A DNA stretch of 64,000 nt from a virus, in the IMG/VR virus record IMGVR_UViG_3300008450_000005, positions 1-64,000 of that record; one strand, 5' to 3'. The position numbers and the translations under genes are program-made. The notes below the pieces were generated by a model. It saw only the letters and a program-made list of their open reading frames with translations. It searched no databases and was not told where the DNA came from. Of the stretch, positions 51,001 to 61,896 are shown piece after piece; the stretch's first letter is position 1; each line of letters starts with the position of its first letter.

Positions 51001-54000
51001 ATGGCTGCTACCCAGAATTCGATAAGTTCTTTAATCGCCCAGTTTCTGAGGCTACAAACAAACGCTCTTGAAATTATTCAAGGTTTAAATCAGGTTGCTA
51101 CCTCGACAAACGAATCTGTAGAAATCCAAATTTTGGATGAAAATGGAACACCTCGAGTAGTTAGCGTACCAGGATTTGGATATCTGCAAAATCAAATCGA
51201 TAGACTCGATAATAACGTTGAAGCTTTGGCCGGTTTAGGCACAAATGCTTCTACTGTTAGAAACGCGGACGGGACGTACGCTCAAATCTATAAAGCCCAG
51301 CCACTGCAGGATCCTCCTGCATTAATTGGTTTGAATGTTCCAAAAACATTCGGAACCAAAAATAACTGGTTTTTTGAGAGCTTTTTAACGCCTCTTCTCT
51401 ACGTTCAAATCGATCTTACCAATCAGATATCAGCCTTATCAGAGAATGATAGATTGATGGTCGAGAATGCAGATCGTATCCTTTGCCGCAGAATCATCGC
51501 TAACACATTAACAGACACAGAAAGAACTTTCTTCGACAGTAATCTCAAAGGTAGGAACGATCTTACCTATACAGAATTTGTCACGGAATTGACCAACGCT
51601 GGTATCAACTATTTTGTTGACGAGGACATTTTACAACTTCCTTTGAGAACACTAGCTAATGTTGGAAATTTCAGTGTTTTAGGTGTTTATGATGATGTTG
51701 TAACTGTATATGATGCATCCGGAACAGCCAGACAGGAGACTAGAAGAAACTATTCCTTAGATACACTTAATTATACTGATGTCACTAGTAATATACAAGG
51801 AGGAAAAACCCTTGATGTAAACGATCTATTGGCAACAGAAGACGGATCAAGATATAGAATCGTTTCTATCGACAGAAGCCAAGGATCGGTTCAGGTAACA
51901 AGAGTTGCTGGATATCAGCCAATTTCTATTGGTGAGAATTCCTTAAGTTTTGTTTCCCAACAATTTTCTCCCAAGTATATCGACGTCAATGTCGGATACA
52001 ACGAAAGACAGGGTATTTTCTTCAAAACCCTAGACGATAATTTCAATCTGATTGGTTCACAATGGTCAACAGGGGTTACATTCTGGAGCTCAGAATTGAC
52101 CATCACAACTCCATTAGGGGTTCAAAGCCTTGAGACCTATTACAACACACAGGTTGCTGACATTGGTCAGATTTTCTTTGGAATGGCTAAGGAAAGAAAA
52201 GTTTCTGCCATCCAAGGTTTAATCCCGAACACTCCAGTTGTTAATACCACAGACTTCAAAGTTGTCCAGATCAATAAGCAATTAACGGATAACACAAGTA
52301 CCACGCAACTGAATGATCTGCTGGCTCAGAAATCTCAATTAAAAAGCGAAATTTCAGAGCTTGACCAGGCAATCAATAGAGTGAGATCTCAAGTGAATAC
52401 CTTACAGGGTTCGGTTGGCGTTTCTTCGCTTCCAACAAGTGGATTATCTTTGACCAGTCCGGTTTCAACGGTTCAAACGTCAGGTTTATCTTCTTTGGTG
52501 GCTATAACTCAGCCTTCCTTCAACCAGGTATCGGATCCTTCTCAGGTAAATTCTTTACAGTCACAATTAAATAGCTTAACAATTCAAAGGAATCAAAAAT
52601 CTCAACTTTATGATTCCGTTGTTCAGTCTATCAGAACAACGTCTTTGGATGTACCTCAGCTTTCTGAACCACCTAAATATCGTGTAAGAGGTTTTTGGCC
52701 TATTCCCGAGCCAAAGGAAAGTCCAGAAACGGGTCCACAGGCTGTTATTCAATTCCAAATCCGTTACAGGTATAGAAGCCAATCGGGTGCGGTTCAACCA
52801 ACCGAACAAATCGAATACCAAGATTTAAATGGCGAAAGAAAAACAGGAGCTTTTTCTAACTGGGTAGTTATTAAAACTGAGGTTAGAAAAAAGATCTATA
52901 ATATTGAATCGGGAACTTATGTTTGGGCGGATGAAAATCCAGATAATGCAGACGTTGTCAACATCAATCAGCTAGATATTGCTATCACTAAAGGTGAGCA
53001 GTTAGAGATCCAGATCTTATCGATCTCAGAAGCTGGATGGCCAGACAATCCTCTCCTTTCTCCATACTCTAATTCTGTTATTGTTACATTCCCAGAGAAT
53101 TTAACAACTGAATCGCAATTAACTACAGTATTAAACAATAGCACGGATCAAGCATTGGTCATCATGAAGCAGGAATTATCTGCTCAAGGATTGAACTCTC
53201 ACTTGTCCGAGCAATTTGAGACTAATAATAGAACCTTCTATCACACAGCAAACGGAATTGCTTCCGGTTTCTTTGGTAATGATGGAACGGTTATTAATCT
53301 CTACCAAAAATTGGTCGACCTTCAGAATCAGGTTGACGCATTACGTGCACTTGTTAACCAGCAGGTTGGGGAATTGGCAGTGGAGATCATCAGCTCAGAT
53401 CTGCAGATCCCTGCGGGTTCTGTTGCTCCCGGATCGACAGTTTCATTGGAAGTTCAACCATTTTCAAATGTTTACCAGAATCCTTTAACAACAGACGCAG
53501 GAAAGATCAGTACCACTACATTAAGCTTGAAGATTTCGAATGTAGCAGCAAGTCCTCTTGAATTATCTTCTTTGCTGCCAGGTTCTATGAGTGTTAAGGT
53601 TTCTGATTCTATCCCGCCGTTAATTGGTTATGCTCAGAATCTCAGATACGAGGATGTACCTGTAAGCCAAAGATCTTTGGAACCAGCCGATATTATCGGT
53701 CCTACAGGAAGTCCTGACAACATGTCAACCTCACAAGCACCTCCATATGCTTCAGCAAACTTATACAGCCAATGGATGTATCCAAGATACAAATCCGTTG
53801 GAGGTGATAGAACACTCTATGTAATTAATGATGCCGCTTATGCATCAAATTATGATTATGCGGGAGCGGTTCCTGTAAACGGTAACCAGCTAATTCCTCA
53901 TGATCCTACCTTGATCAGTCCAAGTGGATCTTTAAGTGGCGGATCTAACGCTTCTGTTTGGTCAGGCGGATATACAGGTGGCACCGGGGCAAGAACACCT

Positions 54001-54642
54001 ATCGGTAATGGTCCATTATCAGAATTCAGCGTGCATATTAATCATCCTTCACTTAATAACGGGAATGGAACTGCATTCCAGGAATTAGTTAAGCCTAATT
54101 ATGCAAACGGTACTATCGTTTATCCTGCGTTCAGACAATCTCTTTATTTCGAGACCGACGTAAATCAGAATGATTACTACAAACAGCTAGGTTACAGACA
54201 GGTTAATACTCCTTTTGTTACCGGTCCTTCTGGTTCTAATAGAACAGATTCGATGTATCCGATGAAATTGGGATTTGAACAGAATGACGAGTTCTTAATA
54301 GGTAAATACTCTTGTGGTTCTTATCTGTTCTTAGCACCAGCTACTAATTCGTCGATCCAAGTTCCTGGAACAACTTCTTTATCTACAACAATTATTGGGA
54401 CTGGAATTTCCAATTCAATTATCATCCCAGTGATATTCCAATTCAGACCAGTGGACAAGCTTGGTTACATAGGAGGATTTAGATTAAATGGTAATTTAAC
54501 TAATATTACTTATTCAAAAACTATCGGAATTGATATCAAACCCAGATATTCTGACGTTTTCTCTTTCGATGTAAAAGTAACAGGAAGATTCAAGACCGAT
54601 GATTTACGCTCTCCATTAACAAATGTCTCACCGAGTCTATAA
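51001..54642 (+). CDS. Very large virion protein with coiled coils and FnIII-like segment, 1213 aa
   Basis: Unrecognised overall. Coiled coils lie near residues 436-470 (LLAQKSQLKSEISELDQAIN), 513-548 and 766-792 (LVDLQNQVDALRALVNQ). Between them, about 560-700, a fibronectin-III-like domain reads FQIRYRYRSQSG, FSNWVVIKTEVR and LEIQILSISEAGWPDNP. The N-terminus is helical and the C-terminal 350 residues are beta-rich. The alternation of rods and beta domains is typical of long tail-fibre or baseplate peripheral proteins. It starts 2 bases after the previous stop. No enzyme motif is seen. Confidence 0.6.
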   Translation: MAATQNSISSLIAQFLRLQTNALEIIQGLNQVATSTNESVEIQILDENGTPRVVSVPGFGYLQNQIDRLDNNVEALAGLGTNASTVRNADGTYAQIYKAQPLQDPPALIGLNVPKTFGTKNNWFFESFLTPLLYVQIDLTNQISALSENDRLMVENADRILCRRIIANTLTDTERTFFDSNLKGRNDLTYTEFVTELTNAGINYFVDEDILQLPLRTLANVGNFSVLGVYDDVVTVYDASGTARQETRRNYSLDTLNYTDVTSNIQGGKTLDVNDLLATEDGSRYRIVSIDRSQGSVQVTRVAGYQPISIGENSLSFVSQQFSPKYIDVNVGYNERQGIFFKTLDDNFNLIGSQWSTGVTFWSSELTITTPLGVQSLETYYNTQVADIGQIFFGMAKERKVSAIQGLIPNTPVVNTTDFKVVQINKQLTDNTSTTQLNDLLAQKSQLKSEISELDQAINRVRSQVNTLQGSVGVSSLPTSGLSLTSPVSTVQTSGLSSLVAITQPSFNQVSDPSQVNSLQSQLNSLTIQRNQKSQLYDSVVQSIRTTSLDVPQLSEPPKYRVRGFWPIPEPKESPETGPQAVIQFQIRYRYRSQSGAVQPTEQIEYQDLNGERKTGAFSNWVVIKTEVRKKIYNIESGTYVWADENPDNADVVNINQLDIAITKGEQLEIQILSISEAGWPDNPLLSPYSNSVIVTFPENLTTESQLTTVLNNSTDQALVIMKQELSAQGLNSHLSEQFETNNRTFYHTANGIASGFFGNDGTVINLYQKLVDLQNQVDALRALVNQQVGELAVEIISSDLQIPAGSVAPGSTVSLEVQPFSNVYQNPLTTDAGKISTTTLSLKISNVAASPLELSSLLPGSMSVKVSDSIPPLIGYAQNLRYEDVPVSQRSLEPADIIGPTGSPDNMSTSQAPPYASANLYSQWMYPRYKSVGGDRTLYVINDAAYASNYDYAGAVPVNGNQLIPHDPTLISPSGSLSGGSNASVWSGGYTGGTGARTPIGNGPLSEFSVHINHPSLNNGNGTAFQELVKPNYANGTIVYPAFRQSLYFETDVNQNDYYKQLGYRQVNTPFVTGPSGSNRTDSMYPMKLGFEQNDEFLIGKYSCGSYLFLAPATNSSIQVPGTTSLSTTIIGTGISNSIIIPVIFQFRPVDKLGYIGGFRLNGNLTNITYSKTIGIDIKPRYSDVFSFDVKVTGRFKTDDLRSPLTNVSPSL

Positions 54643-54645
54643 AAC

Positions 54646-54654
54646 GTTATATAG
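54646..54654 (+). promoter_or_regulatory. Weak variant of the promoter element (GTTATATAG)
   Basis: Differs from GATATATAA at several bases but has the same 15-base distance to its ATG (54661) as the copy at 34954. The intergenic gap is only 18 bases, so it might be chance AT-richness. Confidence 0.25.
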
Positions 54655-54660
54655 AGCATA

Positions 54661-57600
54661 ATGGCAGGAGAAAAATTATACGATAGTAATACTTCGTTTC
54701 AAATTCTTAGAACGAATCCTAAACTAACTGGGAATTTCCGCATCGCGGTGGATTCCCAGAATAAAGTTTGGCTGAATTCTTTGGATGTAAACACCACGCT
54801 ATCAAATAATAGGTACAAAAAATTTGAGGTTACAGGTCAGCAATCTTATGCTACTGATGTCTTCAATTTTTTTCAAAGAGGATCAACCCCTAACGAGGTT
54901 ATCTTCGAGTCTGCCAGTCTAACAGACGGAAACCTACAGTCGAGCACCACCTTCAACGATCAGTATGATTTTTTCTACGCGTCTGGTGCTTCAACTCTGG
55001 TTGATAAAAACTATCCGGAAAATTTCAGATACTTTGCTCCTTTATGGATTAAAGATGTTATTCCTGATTACTTTGTTATATTCAAAGTTCCAAACCCACT
55101 TTCTTTTCCTTACACAACAAACGTAACAAGTATTGTTGCTGGGAAAACATATAAAGTGATCCAAAACCCTACTTCTTCTGATGTATTTTCTGTTAGCTAT
55201 GGAATCGATTTATCTGGTAATCCAGTAACTTACACAGCGGGACAGTTTATCACCGGTGTAGATTCTTATTCAACTTATACAATCATTTCTGGACAGGGTA
55301 ACGTTGCGCTTTTTGACGAGCTTGCATTTTATCCTGAGGTTAGCGATGTTTCTGCGTATTTCGAAGATCAGATACTTCCTAATTGTCAGAGTATTGCTAC
55401 TTTTGATCTTAGAGAGGGAACAACAATCGGAAATTATATCCGTAATCTGTACCGAGACCAGAATTATAACCAATCTCCGGTTACTTTCGGAATGGGCAAT
55501 GCCTACACGTATTGGAATGGTGTAAACCTGACCTCCGGAGTGCTAGGACAAAAAGGAGAAATCCTTGATTCTTATTTTAGAAGCACGAGTTCGATCCCTA
55601 TGATCGACTTCGAAGCCACAATGACTGGAGGATTTGAAAGAAATGGGATAGTTTGTGCCAATCTTTTGAATCTAGAATTCTATTTTGATGACGACGATTC
55701 TGATCTTTACACGATCAATCGTTACTTCGGAGCATACGTTTCTAGAAATGATACAGGATCTTTTAAATTAAATGGTGATTTCTTCTGGGATTACAAAGAT
55801 GAACCCGGAAATTTAAATCTACCCAAACCCACCAGAGACAATTTAGGATATTACTATAACAATGTTAGTGCTTTCCAGAGTTCAACCGGCGGTGTTCGTC
55901 TCTATTACGAGGGAGCAACCGGATGGATTCCTGGTGCATTGGACATTAACCAGAATAATCCAGATAAGCTTTTCTATATTACTGATAAGCTGGATAGATT
56001 ATATTCTTTGAAAAGAACACCGGAAGCTTCCATTCCAGATTATGCTGAATTCGGACCTTGGCTGGGCATAACAGGAGGATTTGGTACCACAGGTTTTGTT
56101 GGTGCGACTTCTGGAAGTCTAGTTATTGGTGATCAGCAAGTAAATCTATTGGACTTCACCGGTCCAGACGATAAGTTAGGATCATTCAACGGATCTACCC
56201 CTGTTGATGCAGGATGCTCTTATATCTCAATCACATTTAAGAATGAGATACCAGTTAGCAAAAAAATAGTTTTTAGAATTGCTTGGCCGGAAGGAAGCAG
56301 AGGAACGCTTCAAGAAAAATTCGATCTCGTAGAGAATGGGGATTTTTCCGGATCGCAAATACGCTGGATCCCTGGTGATTCTTATGCCGTTGGTAATGAT
56401 TATTACTTCAATGGTTTAATTGGCCAAGGTGGAACCGGTGATATTGCTAAAAGTTTTTCCGGAGCAGCTGGAGAGATTACTTCGATTGGCTGGATTTCAG
56501 CACCATCTGGGACTGATTCAGTTATTCGCTTAGTCGTACCTGGAAGTTACGGAAACAAAACTTACAGAGTTTCTGTCCACGACGATTATCAAATTTTTGC
56601 TACAAGCTATGTGGGCGATTGGAATACAACCTCATTTTATCCCACCGGCGTAATTGTTTTATATGGAGGAGAGTATTGGCAATCGATCGCCTCTGTTCCC
56701 TCTACTATCACGGGAAATCTTACCCCCGATAGTGATCCAGTTTTTTGGCAAAAATACTATTCATTAAGTGATACGTCACTTTCTGATACAATCTTTTTGG
56801 ATGGTAAGGACGCTACTTCAATTTCAGGTCCTGTCCATTTTAGAGGAGGAACTGATTCTAACCAGATTAGAGTAGTTTTTGGCAAGGAGAATGATCTTTC
56901 CGTTGTAAAAGGTAATTGGATCGAAACCACCACAGGATTCTCAATAATCAAGCAGGTTGACAAATACGTTGACTCACCTTCATTCACGAACGGATTTCCT
57001 AGCGGATGGAATGGATACAATAGTTTATCTGTAGCGGTTTTGGCTGATCAAAATGCCATCGTGAGTTTCGGTACCAATAGGCAATTCAACGCCTTTAAGA
57101 TGACCGAACTTTCAACAGGTGTATTTACATTTTTTGACGTTAGAGATCTTGATTTCGATTTCTATTCATCTGTTTATGCAACGACTCCAACACCGGAATT
57201 CTATAGATATTTCCAGCTTATTTCTAATCAGGCAGGAAACATCATTAATGGCGTAAAATATCTGGTTCAGACTGGTTCTATCACTTACAATGGAACGGTT
57301 TATACACCTGGTAAAATATTCATAGGAACCAGCTCTGCAAATCTTTTCATAGATAACATTCAGAGCGGACCAAAATCAATTGTTGTACCGGCGGAATTTA
57401 CTAAGCTTGTTTATAGTGATTCTTCGGCAACGTATAACGTTCCAGTTGATGCTGAGAACAATATTGGGAAATTCCAAGGATTTATCGGGATTGAATCAAT
57501 TTCTACCATAAATCGTGATCCCAATCTTACACCAAAAGAATATCAATTCGAAGGGAATAAACTCACGAATGAGTATGATTATCTCGAAGAGAACTATACG

Positions 57601-60132
57601 ACCGGCAGAGCCAATTTTTCTCGTATCGTTCCGATCGTAAATAAATGGGTTTATACAGGCGGTACGGATGCACGTGGAAACATGTACAGACTAAATCTGA
57701 CACCTGCTTTCTCCACTACAAACTTTTCACCTAGTTTAGAGAAAGAAACACCAGATCCTAACTATTTAACCCACGAATGGTTTGTTTTAGAGGGATTACC
57801 ACAGCAATACCCTCCTTCAGCTCTAGAAAATCAAAATAGCTATCTACCATATAAAGTAGATCTAGATACTTTGAGAAGCGCTGATCCTACTAATTCTCTG
57901 TATTTCAGCGATACCTTCACAGTCGAGGGAACAGACTATCTAGGGGCTTATTCGAATTCGACTTTACCAACGAAAGAATTTTTCACTCCTCTATATTTCA
58001 ATAAATCCAATGGTTTTTATGAAACACTATTCAGAGGGGTAAAGATCCAATTCAGAAAAAGATCAACCTTAACCAACCCGACTAACGATCTTGATCGGTA
58101 TGTTCCTAATTATCGTGGATACGAAGGATATAAATTTTCAGCTATCTTACGGATAGTAGAAGAGGATAGCACCTCAATCCAAAGTCCGGTACAGTATGAG
58201 GTAATCGAAAATGCAACCCAGCAATTTGTTCTTCTGGTTTGCTACGTTACGATTAATGACTACCGTGCTAATGTATTAGGACACACCGGTGCAACCGGTT
58301 TTTCACCGTATCTGGATTACCTCTTGATGTATTCTCTGATAGACAAGAAGAAAAATAGCGGTATAGGTTTAACCGCTAGCACACCTCAAGAACTTTATAA
58401 GATAGGAGACACAAAGCTCAGCGTAGCTCTTGATTTGAGCGTGACGTCTGGAAGCTCAGTTACTTCGTTCACTGATCCGGGTGTTATCTATTCGATTCCG
58501 AACCCAGATTATGATAGTGATTTGAGAGAAGAGATTAATCTTTTCTACCCACAAGGAGCAAATACTCTGATTGGATCAACCGGGGCTGGAAGTTTTTCGG
58601 TTCCTAGCAACACATCAACCTATCCTTGGCCAACCGGAAGATCTATTTCTTTTGTTAATTTTGGACCAATTGATTCTCTCAATTATACTTTTAATATTCC
58701 GTTCTCACCAACCTCACCAGCGACAATCCCTCTCGGATCAAAGCTCACTTATGAGGATAAACCGGTTTTCCAATTATCGGGCGGAGAGAACTACTTTGAT
58801 TTCATTATAAAAAGGATATCCACTGCAGAGATTGCAAAAAGGTTTAATAACTTAAACCCCTATATCTCATATAATTCGTACTATTGGGATTCAGCCACAT
58901 CTTCTACTTTGGTAGATACCCAATCATTGAACATGAACTTCTTGAAGCCTAGTTATCTTTCAAGAAATACTGGTTTAAGACCGGCTCCATCAGTTCAAGG
59001 ACCATCTACCCTGGGTGTTTCTACGATTACAACTTACGACATTGTTGATGGTGGAATACAATATGCTTCTGACCTAGCTCGTTATAATGGTGGGTATGAG
59101 CCTTTAACTCGCAAAAGCATTCTATTCAAAAACGATAAGACTGATACTATTGTTGGATACACCGCTATAGATCTTTCTTTCAGAAATTGTACTTTCGCTC
59201 CTAACCAGAAGGGATTTGGACTAATCAAGAATTTGTGTTATACCAAGGTGAGCACGAATAAGGGATTGCTGGACAAGGCCGCTAATCTCCCTCAGGGACC
59301 TGTTTATCCATTGGTTGGTTTAACCCCAGTGGCTAAAAAGGATTTCTCGATCTTCCAATCCAATTGGGAATCTGGCTATTATAATTTATTCAGCGACGTT
59401 TTTTCTGAAACACCAGTTGCTGGAACCAGGTCTATGAAAGAATATAACTCTTTCTTTGGCTCGAAGATGATGAGAACCCCTGATAATATTTTGGCTTCTA
59501 CATTCATCACATTGCCAGTTTCACGTTTGAGCGGTAATAGTAATGTTGATGAAATAAATCTCGCTGCAGCAGCTGCAGTTACCCAGATCCAAAATATGCC
59601 TATCACATCCAGCGGGACTGGAATAGGACAATTGGACACTGCTTTTGTTTCAGTAGATCTTCAGGTTCTTGATCTGAACATATATCCTGATGTTGAAGTA
59701 TTCTATCAGCTTCTTGATTCGAACCAATTATTCGGTATTATCAGATTAGATAGAATTCTAAGAAGATTCTTGTTGAATGCTGGAGTAAAGAATGTTTTCC
59801 AGCAGAATATGATATCTGAATTTGGTGTGGGCAATCCAAACAGCATTGAAGATGATATCAGAGAATATATCGCATTGAACGTAATTCCGATCTTCACTGC
59901 ACAATCATTTAACCTCTATGTCAAGCAGGTTTCCGATCCATCCACAGATAATGGCGGTCTGCGTTACGTAGTAGGTGATATTTTAGGTAAGGATAGATAC
60001 AAGGAAGGCTATAAACCGGAGGATGGTTTAAGCCTGGTTAAAATAAGTGAATTGGTTTACACGTTCACTTATGATGTACCAGCAACCTCTAATTGGTCTC
60101 TAAACTTCAGTTTTGGAATACAAAAAATTTAA
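54661..60132 (+). CDS. Giant virion structural protein, 1823 aa
   Basis: Largest protein in the window, unrecognised. It is aromatic-, Asn- and Ser-rich, dominated by predicted beta-sandwich segments, with no catalytic motif, signal or membrane span. Early YPENFRYFAPLWIKDVIPDY (about 118-137) and late FFLNAG-type helices (DRILRRFLLNAGVKNVFQ near 1700) are distinctive, and LGITGGFGTTGFVGATSG near 470 is one of the Gly-Thr-rich turn clusters seen across this region. Its size and position between coiled-coil and collagen-type fibre genes suggest a baseplate arm or fibre scaffold. Confidence 0.58.
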   Translation: MAGEKLYDSNTSFQILRTNPKLTGNFRIAVDSQNKVWLNSLDVNTTLSNNRYKKFEVTGQQSYATDVFNFFQRGSTPNEVIFESASLTDGNLQSSTTFNDQYDFFYASGASTLVDKNYPENFRYFAPLWIKDVIPDYFVIFKVPNPLSFPYTTNVTSIVAGKTYKVIQNPTSSDVFSVSYGIDLSGNPVTYTAGQFITGVDSYSTYTIISGQGNVALFDELAFYPEVSDVSAYFEDQILPNCQSIATFDLREGTTIGNYIRNLYRDQNYNQSPVTFGMGNAYTYWNGVNLTSGVLGQKGEILDSYFRSTSSIPMIDFEATMTGGFERNGIVCANLLNLEFYFDDDDSDLYTINRYFGAYVSRNDTGSFKLNGDFFWDYKDEPGNLNLPKPTRDNLGYYYNNVSAFQSSTGGVRLYYEGATGWIPGALDINQNNPDKLFYITDKLDRLYSLKRTPEASIPDYAEFGPWLGITGGFGTTGFVGATSGSLVIGDQQVNLLDFTGPDDKLGSFNGSTPVDAGCSYISITFKNEIPVSKKIVFRIAWPEGSRGTLQEKFDLVENGDFSGSQIRWIPGDSYAVGNDYYFNGLIGQGGTGDIAKSFSGAAGEITSIGWISAPSGTDSVIRLVVPGSYGNKTYRVSVHDDYQIFATSYVGDWNTTSFYPTGVIVLYGGEYWQSIASVPSTITGNLTPDSDPVFWQKYYSLSDTSLSDTIFLDGKDATSISGPVHFRGGTDSNQIRVVFGKENDLSVVKGNWIETTTGFSIIKQVDKYVDSPSFTNGFPSGWNGYNSLSVAVLADQNAIVSFGTNRQFNAFKMTELSTGVFTFFDVRDLDFDFYSSVYATTPTPEFYRYFQLISNQAGNIINGVKYLVQTGSITYNGTVYTPGKIFIGTSSANLFIDNIQSGPKSIVVPAEFTKLVYSDSSATYNVPVDAENNIGKFQGFIGIESISTINRDPNLTPKEYQFEGNKLTNEYDYLEENYTTGRANFSRIVPIVNKWVYTGGTDARGNMYRLNLTPAFSTTNFSPSLEKETPDPNYLTHEWFVLEGLPQQYPPSALENQNSYLPYKVDLDTLRSADPTNSLYFSDTFTVEGTDYLGAYSNSTLPTKEFFTPLYFNKSNGFYETLFRGVKIQFRKRSTLTNPTNDLDRYVPNYRGYEGYKFSAILRIVEEDSTSIQSPVQYEVIENATQQFVLLVCYVTINDYRANVLGHTGATGFSPYLDYLLMYSLIDKKKNSGIGLTASTPQELYKIGDTKLSVALDLSVTSGSSVTSFTDPGVIYSIPNPDYDSDLREEINLFYPQGANTLIGSTGAGSFSVPSNTSTYPWPTGRSISFVNFGPIDSLNYTFNIPFSPTSPATIPLGSKLTYEDKPVFQLSGGENYFDFIIKRISTAEIAKRFNNLNPYISYNSYYWDSATSSTLVDTQSLNMNFLKPSYLSRNTGLRPAPSVQGPSTLGVSTITTYDIVDGGIQYASDLARYNGGYEPLTRKSILFKNDKTDTIVGYTAIDLSFRNCTFAPNQKGFGLIKNLCYTKVSTNKGLLDKAANLPQGPVYPLVGLTPVAKKDFSIFQSNWESGYYNLFSDVFSETPVAGTRSMKEYNSFFGSKMMRTPDNILASTFITLPVSRLSGNSNVDEINLAAAAAVTQIQNMPITSSGTGIGQLDTAFVSVDLQVLDLNIYPDVEVFYQLLDSNQLFGIIRLDRILRRFLLNAGVKNVFQQNMISEFGVGNPNSIEDDIREYIALNVIPIFTAQSFNLYVKQVSDPSTDNGGLRYVVGDILGKDRYKEGYKPEDGLSLVKISELVYTFTYDVPATSNWSLNFSFGIQKI

Positions 60133-60135
60133 CAG

Positions 60136-61662
60136 ATGGCTGAACCAAGTATACTATCATTTAATTATTCCGACGATCAGTTAGAGATTGTAAGAAAATT
60201 AAATTACAATTTCGAGCAGATCTCCGCCGCAGATGGTGGGGTTCAAGGACCAATCGGCCCAACTGGTGCTACTGGATTAATAGGACAGATCGGTCCAATT
60301 GGTCCAACCGGTAATACCGGTCCGAGAGGAAGTAGATGGTTTGTAGGCGGGATTGAAGCACCGACTGGAGGATATGGAGATGTAACGGTTGAAGGAGACT
60401 ACTGGATCGATACCGATGCTATAGAAAAAACTCTTTATGTTTTTGGTCCATCGGGATGGCTTGATACAGGCTATGACTTGATACCCGAGGACGAGTTTAA
60501 GTTTATCCCTGATCTAATTACAGCCACTGGTGCAACTTCTAATTTTTTGGCAATTGTCCAGAACACTCTTTTACCATCGTCAAACACATTCGTTTTAAGC
60601 GACGGTAATCCATCTATTGAATTAACCAATCCCGATTATACAAATTTCCTGATCACGACAGACCCTGGGGTTAATCAGTATCCGATCATGGAGTTCTCTC
60701 GCAGCGATGCGACTATAATTGGAGCTTCAGGTTATTTCAAAAGACCAATTTGGAGATGGACTGGCGGGGATAATGACTATAACTTGGCTTTCGCTGTCCC
60801 TAGCGATAGGCTAACTATTTTGACCAAGTCGGGAATAACCGGAACCGTCACAAATAAGGCAAATTTCCAGGCGGATGATTCACTCTTTTTGACCAGCAAA
60901 TCAACAATAGATTTCACTTCAGGAGGTCCTTCATTCTTCAATACTCCCGGATCTTTGGGTATTACAGCATCAAATTTATCACTAAATAGTACAAGGCTGG
61001 AAACTGATGTTGATTTGAAAATCCAGACTATACCTGGTAAATCTCCATCAAATGATCCAGTTTTCGGTAATTACTCTCTCTGGATAGACAACCCTTCAGG
61101 GACATCCTTATTCTTGGGAGCAACCGGTATTGCCACAGGTGGCAATCATTTAATGGTTGCAAAGAAGGATCAAACCAATTTACTCGAAGTTAGAAGCGAT
61201 GGAGTATTTTACGCTAAGAAAAGAACCACATACAATAAAAGGCCGGTTTTCAATTCTTCAAATTCTATCTCAATAGATTATGGAAGTGGATTGATAATCT
61301 CCTGGTATTTCATAACTGCATCTAGCCTGTCCTACAATAATACATTCCTTATTGATGTAAATCCGGCCAACGATATCGGTGTGGCCGTTAACGTAAGATC
61401 TGGAGACGGTGATAACGTTATGAACTTGCTAGAAAAATACCAGTCCATGAAAATAAACGTTCTAACTAGCACGAACGATCCGATGAAAAAAATCAAATAT
61501 CTAGGATATTACACTGGTTCTCCACCATTGGTAGGCCAATATATAAAATTTGGCTCAGGATTGAACCAGGCTGAATTGGAAGTTCTCAGAGGAGACGGTA
61601 TCACAGCAACTAGCAGTAGAATTCTTTATTCATCGAATCAGGGGTCGGGTAGATTGCTTTAA
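60136..61662 (+). CDS. Collagen-type tail fibre protein, paralogue 1
   Basis: 508 aa. The N-terminal [14 protein letters not shown] (about 16-29) carries the N-x-N-F docking motif. Residues 35-67 are eleven Gly-X-Y triplets ([13 protein letters not shown] and onward), a short collagen-like triple helix that ends in PRGSRWFV. A conserved domain then reads [21 protein letters not shown]. The body is beta-rich. The order of segments, even to residue positions 63-70, is shared with the next fibre gene, so the pair arose by duplication. Trimeric fibre and host recognition are inferred. It starts 3 bases after the giant protein. Confidence 0.75.
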   Translation: MAEPSILSFNYSDDQLEIVRKLNYNFEQISAADGGVQGPIGPTGATGLIGQIGPIGPTGNTGPRGSRWFVGGIEAPTGGYGDVTVEGDYWIDTDAIEKTLYVFGPSGWLDTGYDLIPEDEFKFIPDLITATGATSNFLAIVQNTLLPSSNTFVLSDGNPSIELTNPDYTNFLITTDPGVNQYPIMEFSRSDATIIGASGYFKRPIWRWTGGDNDYNLAFAVPSDRLTILTKSGITGTVTNKANFQADDSLFLTSKSTIDFTSGGPSFFNTPGSLGITASNLSLNSTRLETDVDLKIQTIPGKSPSNDPVFGNYSLWIDNPSGTSLFLGATGIATGGNHLMVAKKDQTNLLEVRSDGVFYAKKRTTYNKRPVFNSSNSISIDYGSGLIISWYFITASSLSYNNTFLIDVNPANDIGVAVNVRSGDGDNVMNLLEKYQSMKINVLTSTNDPMKKIKYLGYYTGSPPLVGQYIKFGSGLNQAELEVLRGDGITATSSRILYSSNQGSGRLL

Positions 61663-61673
61663 TAGATAAATTT

Positions 61674-61859
61674 ATGTTGACTTGCGGAAATTCATGCGAC
61701 ATCAAATGGGAAATCTCGGTCTTACATGAGACGAAAGATGGTTTACTAGTTATGACACCAAACGGTGACCTGAACTGGATGAGCCATATAGATTATCAAA
61801 ATTTTTTAAACCAAAGGAAGTTAAGATCCAAATCCGTGCTGGAAGAAGATGATAATTAA
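61674..61859 (+). CDS. Small hypothetical protein between fibre genes, 61 aa
   Basis: Unrecognised. MLTCGNSCDIKWEIS, then GLLVMTPNGDLNWMSHIDYQ, with an acidic end. It has two Cys in the first eight residues and a predicted strand pair. Its position suggests a fibre-assembly or chaperone role, but nothing direct supports it. ATG 61674 is 11 bases after the previous stop with AT-rich DNA before it. Confidence 0.5.
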   Translation: MLTCGNSCDIKWEISVLHETKDGLLVMTPNGDLNWMSHIDYQNFLNQRKLRSKSVLEEDDN

Positions 61860-61883
61860 TAATAGGGCCGTTTAGAGATTATC

Positions 61884-61892
61884 GATATATAA
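61884..61892 (+). promoter_or_regulatory. Putative late promoter GATATATAA close to a fibre start
   Basis: Exact repeated element 13 bases from the ATG at 61897, as close as the copy before the gp25-like gene. It marks a new unit for the second and third fibre paralogues. Confidence 0.6.
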
Positions 61893-61896
61893 ATAC

